Positions 20,395 through 30,217 of a DNA stretch of 64,000 nucleotides are shown in pieces. Each line of letters opens with the position of its first letter. Positions within the stretch are counted from its first letter, which is position 1. The notes beneath the pieces are model-generated. The model saw only the letters and a program-made list of their open reading frames with translations. It had not been told where the DNA came from and searched no databases. This DNA is from Gammaproteobacteria bacterium (GTDB taxonomy: Bacteria; Pseudomonadota; Gammaproteobacteria; Steroidobacterales; Foliamicaceae), in the NCBI GenBank assembly GCA_009845905.1, contig VXYS01000009.1, positions 186,001 through 250,000 on the forward strand, given 5' to 3'. The position numbers and the translations under genes were made by a program.

Positions 20395-20946
20395 CTAATT
20401 CCCGGGACGGCTGAGTGCGGCGGCCAGGGTGCTCAGGCCGGCCCGCGCCGAGCCGTCGAGAACCTGGTCGCCCACCTGCACTCGGACTCCGCCCAGAAGG
20501 TTTTCATCCAGTTCGAAGCGAAAATCCACTTCGCGACCGAGGCGTGCCTTGAGCGCCGCGGCGATTGCCTCCTGCTGCTCGACGTCCAGCGGCGCCGCGG
20601 AGACCAGCACCGCTTCAACCCGCCGGGAGTCTTCGCGCCACAGTTGCTCGAACTGCTCCGCGATCGCGCCCAGCGCGCCCAGGCGGCGGTTTTCCCGAAG
20701 CAGACGCATCAGGTTGCGCACGCCGTCGAATTCCCAGGCGGCCGGATCTTCCAGCAGTTGGCACAGCAGTTCGGTCGCTGCCTCGCTTGTTTCGGACGAT
20801 TCCAGCGCCGCGCGCATTTGCGGTTCCGCGGCCGCCGCCGCGGCCGCCTTCAGCGCCGCCGACCACTGGGCCACGCCGCCGCGGTCCTTCGCATGGGCGA
20901 AAGCCGCCCGCGCGTAAGGCCTGGCAATGGCGCCGGGTGAATCCAT
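20395..20946 (-). CDS. atpH: ATP synthase delta subunit (F1, peripheral stalk)
   Basis: The 183-residue protein matches the OSCP/delta family: the start IARPYARAAFAHAKDRGGVAQW, a helical N-terminal domain, and the C-terminal signature VDFRFELDENLLGGVRVQVGDQVLDGS near residues 140-165. The ATG at 20946 overlaps the atpF stop, indicating coupled translation. Confidence 0.95.
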   Translation of the reverse strand: MDSPGAIARPYARAAFAHAKDRGGVAQWSAALKAAAAAAAEPQMRAALESSETSEAATELLCQLLEDPAAWEFDGVRNLMRLLRENRRLGALGAIAEQFEQLWREDSRRVEAVLVSAAPLDVEQQEAIAAALKARLGREVDFRFELDENLLGGVRVQVGDQVLDGSARAGLSTLAAALSRPGN

Positions 20947-21416
20947 CAGATCCGGTCGGCGAAGCGCTGCAGCATGGCGCCATGGGCACCCGCGTCGATC
21001 TCGCGCCGGAGGATCTTCTCGGCGCCCGCAATCGCCAGCTCGGCCACCTGTTCGCGCAGATCGTCGCGGGCCTGCATGGTCTCGCGTTCGATCTCCGAGT
21101 GGGCCGACTCGACCAGCCGCAGGCGCTCGCGTTCGCCCTCCTCGCGCGCTTCATCCACGATGCGCGACGCGCGCCCGTTGGCCTGCTCGATGATTTCCGA
21201 GGCCTGGCTGCGCGCCTCCGACACGAGCTGCTCGATCCGGCCCTGCGCCGCGTCCAGTTCGCTGCGCCCGCGGGCCGCGGCCTCCAGGCCGTCGGCAATC
21301 TCCTTGTTGCGCTGGTCGATGGCCTCGAGCACTTGCGGCCAGATGAACTTCATCGTGAACCACACCAGCGCCGCAAAGACGAGGCATTGCGCCAGCAGTG
21401 TTGCGTTGATGTTCAT
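20946..21416 (-). CDS. atpF: ATP synthase b subunit (Fo, peripheral stalk)
   Basis: The 156-residue protein has one N-terminal membrane helix (NINATLLAQCLVFAALVWFTMKFIWPQVL) followed by a long charged amphipathic helix rich in Glu, Arg and Ala that would dimerise as the stator stalk. E. coli AtpF is also 156 residues. It lies between atpE and atpH. Confidence 0.96.
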   Translation of the reverse strand: MNINATLLAQCLVFAALVWFTMKFIWPQVLEAIDQRNKEIADGLEAAARGRSELDAAQGRIEQLVSEARSQASEIIEQANGRASRIVDEAREEGERERLRLVESAHSEIERETMQARDDLREQVAELAIAGAEKILRREIDAGAHGAMLQRFADRI

Positions 21417-21426
21417 TCGCCGGCGC

Positions 21427-22602
<1,176 letters not shown>

Positions 22603-23007
22603 CTATCGTCCCGCGGGAACGACGGGCGGCGTGCCTTCCCCGAGCACCGCCGGCAGCAGTCCGGCCCAGTATCCCAGCATCGTGGCCACGAATCCGGCCA
22701 GCAACCCCAGGAAAACCAGGTCGAAGACGATGATGCAGACGGCGAAACCCACCGCGCAAACGACCAGTTTTGCCGCTTCGCCCACCAGTACCATGGCGAG
22801 CATTTGACCGGGCGTGGCGCCGCTGCCGACCCGCAGCAGCCCGGCAATCATGAACAGGCTGCCCAGCAGTCCGATGAACGCGCCGGCCAGGGCGGCGATG
22901 CCGGCCGCGCGGCCGAACACCGGCCAGGCAATCGCGCCCGCAATGGCCCCGGCCGCTGCCTGCACCAACACCAGACGCATGGCCGACTTTCGCATGGATT
23001 CAAACAT
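22603..23007 (-). CDS. atpI: ATP synthase subunit I
   Basis: The 134-residue protein has four hydrophobic segments and is the first gene of the atp operon. AtpI helps assemble the c-ring and may handle Mg2+. The start at 23007 (MFESMRKSAMRLVLVQ) gives normal length and has AGGTGG 7 bases upstream; the frame is open further to 23235 without support. Sequence conservation in this family is low, so position is the main evidence. Confidence 0.9.
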   Translation of the reverse strand: MFESMRKSAMRLVLVQAAAGAIAGAIAWPVFGRAAGIAALAGAFIGLLGSLFMIAGLLRVGSGATPGQMLAMVLVGEAAKLVVCAVGFAVCIIVFDLVFLGLLAGFVATMLGYWAGLLPAVLGEGTPPVVPAGR

Positions 23008-23047
23008 AAAAACGCCACCTGCCCTCTGTCGGCTCGGGTGGCACTTG

Positions 23048-23061
23048 CCGGCAATTGCCGG
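23048..23061. promoter_or_regulatory. 14-bp palindrome in the atp operon leader
   Basis: CCGGCAATTGCCGG is a perfect palindrome about 20 bases downstream of the predicted -10 box of the atp operon and 41 bases before the atpI start. It may be an operator or a leader element. No matching regulator is known from the window. Confidence 0.35.
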
Positions 23062-23081
23062 ATTCGCTTCGACGAACCGCA

Positions 23082-23087
23082 ATTGTA
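23082..23087 (-). promoter_or_regulatory. Predicted -10 box for the atp operon
   Basis: TACAAT on the minus strand differs from the sigma-70 -10 consensus at one base and lies 75 bases before atpI, in the divergent gap to the M48 peptidase gene. No good -35 hexamer is visible at the expected distance, so the assignment is tentative. Confidence 0.4.
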
Positions 23088-23188
23088 CTCCGAGTTGCAG
23101 GCGCCATGCGAGGCGTACGGGGCGATACGGGACACCGGAAATCGTGATAGCTTTCCCTGACCGCACGGCACAGGCCCCGCAATCCCGG

Positions 23189-24034
23189 ATGACTCGGTAC
23201 CGCCACGAAATCAGCACGGACGAATCCCGGCGCATACAGCGATTCCTCTACGTTGTCGCGGCCGGCACGACTGCCTTTGCCCTCATTCTGATTGTGGCTT
23301 TTCTGACGGCCGACCGCTGGCTGCTCCTGATCAGCCACGAGAGCGAAAGGCGCTTCGTGGACCGGTACGTGACGGTGGTGAAAAATCAATTCCTCGAACC
23401 CGGCGATCCGGTTCTGCAGCGCTACGTTGAGGACCTGACGCACCGGATCGCAGCGCATATGCAGCCGCCGCGCGATCTGAACATTCGCGTCCACGTGGTC
23501 AAGGGCCCGCCGAATGCCGCCGCGACCCTGGGCGGTCACATATTCGTGCTCGAAGGGCTGCTGCGCGCGCTCGACAGCGAGAACAGTCTGGCCATGGTGC
23601 TCGCGCACGAACTGGCCCACTGCATCAATCGCGACCCGTTGCGAAGCGTCGGGCGGGGTCTGCTGCTTGACATTGCGCTTTCCTCGGCCGGCGGCGGAGG
23701 CCTGGCCGGCAGCCAACTGCTGATGAGACGCTACAGCAGGGAGCAGGAAGCGGTTGCGGACCGGGATGCACTGCTCGCGTTGAACGAGCAATACGGCCAC
23801 GTCGGCGGCGCGGCGGGCCTGTTCGAGGCGCTGCGCCCACCGGACGTCGAAACCCTCCGGGGAACCGGGAGCCCGGTGCGCGACATCCTGTCAACCCATC
23901 CCGCCATCGATCGGCGAATCGAGGCGATCCGGGCTTCGGCGGCCGGGAACGGGTGGCCGACGCTTGAAACGCGGCCGTACCCGGAAGAGGTCAGGAAAGC
24001 GCTGGGGTCTGCCGGCCCTAGTTCGAAGCCTTGA
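23189..24034 (+). CDS. M48 family metalloprotease, membrane-anchored
   Basis: The 281-residue protein has one N-terminal membrane helix (FLYVVAAGTTAFALILIVAFL, about residues 19-40) and a catalytic domain with LAMVLAHELAHCINRD (HExxH zinc site near residue 147) and a downstream YSREQEAVADRDAL that supplies the third, Glu ligand. The end STHPAIDRRIEAIR is typical of BepA/Oma1-like M48 proteases. The catalytic part should face the periplasm, suggesting a quality-control role, but the substrate is unknown. The frame is open from 22814; MTRYRHEIS is the best start. It overlaps the convergent TM2 gene by 17 bases. Confidence 0.88.
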   Translation: MTRYRHEISTDESRRIQRFLYVVAAGTTAFALILIVAFLTADRWLLLISHESERRFVDRYVTVVKNQFLEPGDPVLQRYVEDLTHRIAAHMQPPRDLNIRVHVVKGPPNAAATLGGHIFVLEGLLRALDSENSLAMVLAHELAHCINRDPLRSVGRGLLLDIALSSAGGGGLAGSQLLMRRYSREQEAVADRDALLALNEQYGHVGGAAGLFEALRPPDVETLRGTGSPVRDILSTHPAIDRRIEAIRASAAGNGWPTLETRPYPEEVRKALGSAGPSSKP

Positions 24035-24281
24035 TCAGCAGACCCTGCTTGTCCTTGAAGGAACCCGTGATGATGAGCACCGTGTCCACGATGGTCCAGA
24101 TGCCGAAACCGCCAATGGTGAGAAGCATCAGGATGCCGGTGCCGACTTTTCCTGCGTAGAAGCGATGCACCCCAAGCCAGCCGAGAAAGTAGCAGAGGAG
24201 TGCCGTTGGAACGAAGCCCTTGTCGCTCACCATTGCCTGCGCGGACGTTACGCCGGCGCTCATCTGATTCAGTTCACTCAT
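24018..24281 (-). CDS. TM2 domain membrane protein
   Basis: The 87-residue protein carries one TM2 domain: two hydrophobic helices with the signature LLCYFLGWLGVHRFYAGKVGTG followed by GFGIWTIVDTVLIITGSFKDKQG. GGAGG lies 6 bases before ATG 24281. That ATG overlaps the TAA stop of the upstream TM2-like gene (TAATG), so the two are translated together. The bacterial function of TM2 proteins is not known. Confidence 0.85.
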   Translation of the reverse strand: MSELNQMSAGVTSAQAMVSDKGFVPTALLCYFLGWLGVHRFYAGKVGTGILMLLTIGGFGIWTIVDTVLIITGSFKDKQGLLIKASN

Positions 24282-24613
24282 TACTGGCCTCCAACCTTTA
24301 GCCTTTGTCCGGGATAGCACACGCGCTTGCCGTGACCGTCGTTGAACGATCCGGTCAGCAGCAGGATCGTGACGATCAGCGTGTGCAGGGCGTCCGCTGC
24401 GCCGACCAGGATCGCCCAGAAGATGTGCCCGGTGAACAACAGGTAAAAGGTCGCCACAAATGCCGACAAGTCGAGTATGGCCTCAACCCAGCGTTCCAGG
24501 TAGAAGTGCTGAATGCCGGCCACGCCGAAGATTCCGGACAGGCATACGGCAATCGGATAGCTCTTCTCGGAAACTTGCGGATGGCTTGACTTCAATACCT
24601 CTACCCACGTCAA
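24281..24613 (-). CDS. TM2-like membrane protein
   Basis: This 110-residue protein looks like a divergent partner of the next gene. ICLSGIFGVAGIQHFYLERWVEAIL-type sequence (as CLSGIFGVAGIQHFYLERW) matches the G-x-HRFYLG core of TM2, and IVTILLLTGSFNDGHGKRV parallels the IITGSFKDKQG ending of its neighbour. The start is uncertain: no ATG exists in the frame, so TTG 24613 or TTG 24595 must be used. The pair probably arose by duplication of one TM2 gene and may form a heteromeric complex. Confidence 0.65.
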   Translation of the reverse strand: MTWVEVLKSSHPQVSEKSYPIAVCLSGIFGVAGIQHFYLERWVEAILDLSAFVATFYLLFTGHIFWAILVGAADALHTLIVTILLLTGSFNDGHGKRVCYPGQRLKVGGQ

Positions 24614-24671
24614 TCAGCGCGCGCCGGCAACGCTATACGAAACGTTGCGCAAGCGCAAGCGCCTGTGAAAG

Positions 24672-27560
24672 CTATCGCTGATAGCTGAAACGCAGGTAGC
24701 CGACGCGGCCGGGAAGGTCGTGCGCGACGAGGCTCATGCCGATCACTCCGCACGGGAAGCAAAGCGGAGGGTCCATGTCGAACAGATTGTTGAAGCCCAG
24801 CGAAACGGTCCAGCGTTCGCCCATCGCCTGCGGGGTGTAGCCGATCCTGAGGTCGGTGTACAGAATTGAGTCCACCTGGCTTCCGCTCTCCAGCCCCATT
24901 TCATCGGTCCAGCGGAAACTGAGCGCGCCGGTCCATCGGTCCTTCATCCATTCGATGTCCGTCACCCAGCGCAATTCCGGGAAGGCGCGCTGAAAGGTCT
25001 CGTCGGTGTGCGTTCCGGTCCGGTCGGTGTGCGTTTGCGTGCCGTCGGCGTTGGCGGTGCGCTCGACGTACTCGCTCAGCACCGTCGCATTGAAGACGGC
25101 CCTGAACCGGCCGATGCGCCACTCGGGACTGTCGTAGGCCAGTCGTACGTCCCAGCCGGAAGCTTCGATGGCGCCGATGTTCTGCAGCCGGTTGTCGATG
25201 ACCTCCAGCGTGCCGCCCGCGGCGCGCGGCGTCAGGTTGCAGAAAAACGGATCGAGCGTGGCGACGCAGGCGGCCAGCACGTCGCCGGGGTTCCTGCCCT
25301 GCACGGCCTCGTCGATCTCGAGTCGGTAGTAGTCGATCGAAGCCGTGAATCCCCCGCCGGCGCCGAATTGGCGGCTCCACACCACGCCCAGGGTCAGGCC
25401 ACGGGACTCCTCGGGATCCAGCGAGCGGTTGCCGGCGGAAATCGCGGTCAGTTGCGGGTTGGTCTGCACATAAGCCGCAGGCACGCCCAGGGACGCGCAG
25501 TTGGCGATGATGGACTGCGGCTGGGGCGCGTCGCGTCCTCCATTGGCGGAGCCGAACTGTCCAAGCACGTCCGAGCAGGGATCCACGAAGGTGAAATGTT
25601 CCTGCGCCGCTCCCCCGAACAGTTCGCCGATTCCGGGCGCCCTGAAGCCGGTTGACGCCGACGCCCGCAGCGACAGGTCCTCGATTGGCCTCAGCAGCAT
25701 GCCGGCCTTGTAGGTGGTTTCCGTCCCGAAGGTGCTGTAGTCGGACGCGCGCGCGGCCAGGTTCAGTTCCCAGTAGCGCGCGCCGGAGTCGAGCAGCGGC
25801 ATGCTGAGTTCAGTGTAGTACTCCGCGGCGCTGAAGCCGCCGTCCGTACGGCCCGCCGGGACCCCGGCGGTTTCGCCGCGCTCGGCGATGGGGTCGGGGC
25901 GGAACCAGCCGGCGTGGTCCCTCCACTCGACGCCGGCGGAAAACCCGGCGTCTCCGGCCGGCAGGCTGAAGACATCGCCGGTGAGGTTGACGGCCGCGTT
26001 CTTCAGCGTCTGGCGACTGTAGTCGCGTTGCGTATAGCCGACGAAATCGAGCATTTCGCGGGTAATGGAGCCCTTGCCGTCGGGTCCCTGGCCACCGAAG
26101 AAATTGAACGGAACGCAGCCCGGCGTAGCGGCGCACACGTCCGGGTCGCCCATCGCAATCTGCAATCTGGCGGCGTTGTGGGAGTTGTGCTTCGTCTGCT
26201 CTCCGTCGTTCTCGCCGTAGCTGGCGTGGAACTCCCAGAAAAAGCCGCGACCCAGGAAACCGACTTCGCCGTTCAGCCCGGCGGTGGCGAACCCGGTATT
26301 GACCCGCTGGTAGAACAGGCGGCGGCCGGACTCCAGCGGCCGGCGGCCGAAGAAGAGCAGCGTCCCGTCGGCCGGGGAGAGGTCCACGCCGAAGGGGTTG
26401 TACGGGTTGCGCGCCGAAATGAAGAAGTTCTCGGCGATGCGGCTGCCGCAGCCGCTGCCCAGGCACAGCGGTTCGGGGGCGGCCTTGGTGGCCGACGAAC
26501 GCCGCGTCCAGGAAGCCGTGACGAAGAATTCCAGGCCCGCGCCCAGTTCGCCGCGCGTACTCGCAAACAGGTTGTAGCGCTCATTGGGCGTACGCAGGTA
26601 GTTGAAGTCGGAGCCGTTGTAGTTGAAGCGGTCCGCGCCCGTGAAGACATGGAAATCGCCCGAGGCCGGTTCGGCGGGATCGAAGCGCGGAATGTTCGCG
26701 GCTCCGTCGTTCAGCACGCCGTCGTTCAGCGTGATGCTGGCGCCGGAAGCGAAATTGGGCCCGAAAAAGAAGCGGCCCTGCGGAGTGAACGATGAGCACA
26801 GGGATTGGGGCACGTCGCAACTCGTGGCGTCGGGGTTGGGAAAAGCCGAACGTGCGCGGCTGGCCGTGTTCACGCCACCTTCGCTGCGCCAGCTCGCGCT
26901 GAGGAAAAAACGGGTGCGTTCGCCTCCGCCCCACTTGAGGTCCAGCGCCGTGGACTCGCCGTCCCGCTCGCTAAGATGGCCGCCGGTCTGCACGTCCACG
27001 CGGAAGCCGTCGAAGTCCCGGTCGGTAATGATGTTCACCACACCGCCAATTGCATCGGATCCGTACACCGCCGAAGCGCCGTCCTGCAGGATCTCGATGC
27101 GCCGTATCGCGTTGTCAGGAAGGGTGTTGAGGTCCACCGTTCCGGGCACGCCCGAGGCCGAGGCGCCCGCAATCCAGCGGCGGCCGTCCACCAGCACCAG
27201 CGTGCGCTTGGCGCCGATGTTGCGGAGCGAGATCTGCGCCGACCCGGCGCCGATCCCGGAACCGTCCTGGGGGAAGCCCAGGTTGCCCGGCACATTGAAC
27301 TGCGAATTCAGGGCGGAACCGGCAATGGGCAGGTTCTGCAAAGCGTCGGCCAGGTTGGTAAGGCCCGTATTCTCAAGTTGCTCCATGCCGATCCGAAGGA
27401 CCCCGGTGGCATCGTTGATCGGATCGCGCCGAATGCGCGAACCCGTCACCACCACCTCTTCGATAACCGCATCCGCCCCGTCGCCGGGCGCCTGGGCGGG
27501 CGCCGAAATCCCGCCGAGCAAACATATGGCGGCGATTGCCGCGCTTACCCCCCGCACCAT
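24672..27560 (-). CDS. TonB-dependent receptor
   Basis: The 962-residue outer-membrane receptor has a signal peptide (MVRGVSAAIAAICLLGGISAPAQA split by normal residues), a TonB-box-like EEVVVTGSRI, a plug domain of about 45-170 with RTLVLVDGRRW, LNTLPDNAIRRIEILQDGASAVYGSDAIGGVVNI-type motifs, and a beta-barrel ending in VGYLRFSYQR. Plug and barrel resemble the large receptors of Xanthomonas/Sphingomonas-type taxa that import peptides, glycans or siderophores; the ligand cannot be inferred. The frame is open upstream to 27914 inside hemY. The ATG lies 4 bases after the hemY stop without a clear ribosome site, so coupling to hemY is likely. Confidence 0.9.
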   Translation of the reverse strand: MVRGVSAAIAAICLLGGISAPAQAPGDGADAVIEEVVVTGSRIRRDPINDATGVLRIGMEQLENTGLTNLADALQNLPIAGSALNSQFNVPGNLGFPQDGSGIGAGSAQISLRNIGAKRTLVLVDGRRWIAGASASGVPGTVDLNTLPDNAIRRIEILQDGASAVYGSDAIGGVVNIITDRDFDGFRVDVQTGGHLSERDGESTALDLKWGGGERTRFFLSASWRSEGGVNTASRARSAFPNPDATSCDVPQSLCSSFTPQGRFFFGPNFASGASITLNDGVLNDGAANIPRFDPAEPASGDFHVFTGADRFNYNGSDFNYLRTPNERYNLFASTRGELGAGLEFFVTASWTRRSSATKAAPEPLCLGSGCGSRIAENFFISARNPYNPFGVDLSPADGTLLFFGRRPLESGRRLFYQRVNTGFATAGLNGEVGFLGRGFFWEFHASYGENDGEQTKHNSHNAARLQIAMGDPDVCAATPGCVPFNFFGGQGPDGKGSITREMLDFVGYTQRDYSRQTLKNAAVNLTGDVFSLPAGDAGFSAGVEWRDHAGWFRPDPIAERGETAGVPAGRTDGGFSAAEYYTELSMPLLDSGARYWELNLAARASDYSTFGTETTYKAGMLLRPIEDLSLRASASTGFRAPGIGELFGGAAQEHFTFVDPCSDVLGQFGSANGGRDAPQPQSIIANCASLGVPAAYVQTNPQLTAISAGNRSLDPEESRGLTLGVVWSRQFGAGGGFTASIDYYRLEIDEAVQGRNPGDVLAACVATLDPFFCNLTPRAAGGTLEVIDNRLQNIGAIEASGWDVRLAYDSPEWRIGRFRAVFNATVLSEYVERTANADGTQTHTDRTGTHTDETFQRAFPELRWVTDIEWMKDRWTGALSFRWTDEMGLESGSQVDSILYTDLRIGYTPQAMGERWTVSLGFNNLFDMDPPLCFPCGVIGMSLVAHDLPGRVGYLRFSYQR

Positions 27561-27564
27561 TGCG

Positions 27565-28719
27565 CTAGCCGAAGCGCAAGCCCTTGCGGTAGGCGTCGCC
27601 CGCCGCCTCTTTCTCGTCCAGTTCCTCGAGCATTTCGGCCAGTTCCAGCCAGCCGACGCGTGACTCCTCGAGGCCGAGCGAGGTTTCGATATAGGAGCGT
27701 GCCTTGCCCCACAGCTTCGCCTTGCGGCACAAACGCCCGAGCGCCAGCAGCAGCGCGGCGTCCTGCGGATTCTCCGCCAGCCAGCCTTCGGCATGGCGTA
27801 TGGCCGCGGGCACGTCCCGGAGTTCGAGTTCGCCGTAGGCGCCGGCCAGTTCCGAGTTCCACTGCGTGTCGAGACGGCGCCGCAGGCCCTGTTCGGCAAG
27901 TTCGTGGGCGCCATTCCGCATCAGCGCGCGGGCATGCGCAAGGACCAGGTTCTCGTTGCCGCGCAAATCACGCGGGATCTCTCCCCAGAGGCGCTGCACG
28001 CGGCGCGCATCATCCGCTTCGCCCAGCAGGCCGGTGTAGGCCTTGACGGTCCAGAGGGCCGCGTCGCCGGCGGCCGTCTGCCCATGCTTGCGCAGCGCCT
28101 TGAGGCGCCGGGCCGCCTCCCCCCATTCCTCCCGCTGCAATTGCAGCGGAATGAACAGGCGCAGGGCCTGCAGGTGCCGCGGCTCGCGCTCGAGTATCCC
28201 GGCGAGATGGCTCATGGCCGCGGCCTGCTCCCCGGCGCCGAGGTGAAGTTCCGCCCGCTCCAATGCGATCGCGTCCCGCGCCTCGGGCTGGGCCTTCTCG
28301 GCAAGCGAAAACCAGTGATTCCGGCGCTCGGCATCGCCGGAACCATGCGCCAGACGGGCGGCCGCCAGATATTGCAGCACGGGCGCCTGGCTTCTTTCCG
28401 CGGACCTGGCCAGCAGCCGCTCGGCGCGGGCGAGCCGGCCAGCGGCCAGCGCCGTGAGGCCACGCGCGACGCGCCGGCCGGTCCTCCTGGCGCTCGCTTT
28501 CGCCGCTCGTTCGGCCACGAGCCGCGGCGCCTGGCGGATCCTGCGCAGCAGCCCGGCCACGAACAGCAGCAGGGCGAGCAGGACGACGAGTATGGGAACG
28601 GTCATCTCTACCGCCCAACCCTGGAAGGATATGAGCACGTAGCCGGCGTCCCCGGCAAGGAACTGCGCCGCCACCGCCACCAGCAGCAGCACCAGGAGCA
28701 CGATCAGCCCGGCGCGCAT
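27565..28719 (-). CDS. hemY: HemY-like TPR protein of the heme operon
   Basis: The 384-residue protein has two N-terminal membrane helices (AGLIVLLVLLLVAVAAQFL and VEMTVPILVVLLALLLFVAGLL) with the family motif GYVLISFQGWAVEMTV between them, then a TPR-type helical repeat region to the end. This is the proteobacterial HemY, not the Bacillus protoporphyrinogen oxidase of that name; its role in heme synthesis is unclear. The ATG follows the hemX stop after one base. The annotated frame is open to 28896, but that extension shadows hemX. Confidence 0.88.
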   Translation of the reverse strand: MRAGLIVLLVLLLVAVAAQFLAGDAGYVLISFQGWAVEMTVPILVVLLALLLFVAGLLRRIRQAPRLVAERAAKASARRTGRRVARGLTALAAGRLARAERLLARSAERSQAPVLQYLAAARLAHGSGDAERRNHWFSLAEKAQPEARDAIALERAELHLGAGEQAAAMSHLAGILEREPRHLQALRLFIPLQLQREEWGEAARRLKALRKHGQTAAGDAALWTVKAYTGLLGEADDARRVQRLWGEIPRDLRGNENLVLAHARALMRNGAHELAEQGLRRRLDTQWNSELAGAYGELELRDVPAAIRHAEGWLAENPQDAALLLALGRLCRKAKLWGKARSYIETSLGLEESRVGWLELAEMLEELDEKEAAGDAYRKGLRFG

Positions 28720-28720
28720 G

Positions 28721-29836
28721 TCAATCGGAGCGGATGTTCCGCAGGCGCTGCAGCGAAGACGCGATATCGGGCGTTTCCCGTCCCTGCGCCAGCTCCAGCA
28801 ACTCGTCGATGTCGGCCAGCGTATCGGAAACGTCCGGATCGTCCCCCGCGTAGAGGCGCGCCAGTCGCCCCCGGGCGGCAACCAGGGCCGCGGCATAGGC
28901 CTGCAGGTCGCCCTGGATGTAGGCCAGGCGCGCCAGGTGCAGTTCCGCCGTCAGCAATCGCTGCAGCATTTCCGTATCGGTATCGGTCAGGAGCGTATCG
29001 ACGCTGCCCTCGGTGCGCCGGATCGTGATCAGCGAGCGCAAAGCGCGCCGGGTGCTGGCCAGCGCCCGTTCCCAGCCCTGGTCCGGAAGTTCTTCCGCGG
29101 ACGGCACTTCTCCGGCCGAGGGTCGGAGGTCCGGTTTGAGGCCCTCGACCCGGGCAAGAAGGGCGCCCAGGCGGACCACCACGCCCTGTATGTCGCGGGC
29201 CGGCATCCTTTCCAACGCCCGCGCCTGCTCCTGCAGTTCCGCCCGCACCGCGCCGTAGCGAGGATCGCCCACCTGGGCCAGCAAATCCAGCGCTTCGCGG
29301 ACGGCCAACGCCGCTCCTTCATGGTCTTGCGCGAAACGGTTCTGGCGGTCGGCCAGGGCCAGCAGATTGTCGGCCGCGTCGAGGCGCCAGCGCACCTGCT
29401 GGCCCGCGGGCCGGCTTCCCAGCGCCTCCAGCGCCTGTTCGGCCGCTGCCAGTCGCACTTCCAGCGCGTCGCGCACCCGCTCGGACGCCCGCCTGGCGGC
29501 CTCGGCATCGGCCGCCTGCTGCGCGGCGTCCGCGTCGCGACGGCTCTCAAGCTCCTGGAGCCTTGCCTCGAGTTGCCCGATTCCGGCAACTTCCTGTTCA
29601 AGTTCCGCAACGCGGGACGGCAGACCGGCCAGGTAGTCATACCAGAGCCAGAAGCCCGCCGCGAACACGATCAGCGGGATCAGCCACAACCACCACAGGC
29701 GCCTGCGCGGAGCCGCTTTTTCGGTCTTCGACGAATCGGCCTTCGCGGGAGGGCTGCCGGCCGAAGCGGCCTTCTTCGCAGCGCCAGCCTTCGGCTTCGC
29801 CGCCTTGCCGGGGGGATTGGATTTTGCTCCCGCCAT
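28721..29836 (-). CDS. hemX: HemX-like inner-membrane protein
   Basis: The 371-residue protein has a basic Lys/Ala-rich cytoplasmic tail, one membrane helix (WWLWLIPLIVFAAGFWLWY, near 48-66), a coiled coil of about 70-145 rich in Ala, Glu and Arg, and a C-terminal helical domain typical of HemX. The family was once described as uroporphyrinogen-III methyltransferase, but catalytic motifs of that enzyme are absent. hemX usually follows hemC-hemD; here those genes are not upstream, and hemX begins a transcript divergent from ubiK. Confidence 0.88.
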   Translation of the reverse strand: MAGAKSNPPGKAAKPKAGAAKKAASAGSPPAKADSSKTEKAAPRRRLWWLWLIPLIVFAAGFWLWYDYLAGLPSRVAELEQEVAGIGQLEARLQELESRRDADAAQQAADAEAARRASERVRDALEVRLAAAEQALEALGSRPAGQQVRWRLDAADNLLALADRQNRFAQDHEGAALAVREALDLLAQVGDPRYGAVRAELQEQARALERMPARDIQGVVVRLGALLARVEGLKPDLRPSAGEVPSAEELPDQGWERALASTRRALRSLITIRRTEGSVDTLLTDTDTEMLQRLLTAELHLARLAYIQGDLQAYAAALVAARGRLARLYAGDDPDVSDTLADIDELLELAQGRETPDIASSLQRLRNIRSD

Positions 29837-29949
29837 ACGGTCCTCCGGTGCAATCCGGGTAGTCTATCAATTCAGTGCGCTAATTCTCCGCTTATGCGGA
29901 CAATTCGATACTGGACAAACCGGCGGCCGATAACGCAACCTTGCCCACC

Positions 29950-30192
29950 ATGAACGACGAATTCATTTCCGATCTGGCCCGTCGCCTGCGCAAGCTGGTT
30001 CCGCCCTCGGCCCAGGGAGCGGCGAAAGACCTGGAAACCAATTTCCGGGCCCTGCTCCAGTCCGCCCTGGGGCGGGGCGACTACGTGACCTTCGAGGAAT
30101 TCGAGGCGCAAAAGCGTGTGCTTGAGCGCACGCGCAGGAAAGTCGAGGCGCTGGAGCAGGCCATGGCGGAGATCGAACCGCAACGAGACTGA
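29950..30192 (+). CDS. ubiK: Ubiquinone biosynthesis accessory factor UbiK (YqiC/BMFP family)
   Basis: The 80-residue protein matches the YqiC/UbiK family: a helical N-terminal part with DLARRLRKLVPPSAQGAAKDLETNFRALLQSAL (listed here in family order) and a C-terminal coiled coil FEAQKRVLERTRRKVEALEQAMAEIE that trimerises. UbiK helps the Ubi complex make ubiquinone under aerobic conditions. ATG 29950 is preferred to the TTG three codons upstream. It is followed 25 bases later by comM, a frequent neighbour. Confidence 0.88.
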   Translation: MNDEFISDLARRLRKLVPPSAQGAAKDLETNFRALLQSALGRGDYVTFEEFEAQKRVLERTRRKVEALEQAMAEIEPQRD

Positions 30193-30217
30193 CCAGGACG
30201 GCGGGCCAGGGAAGGCA

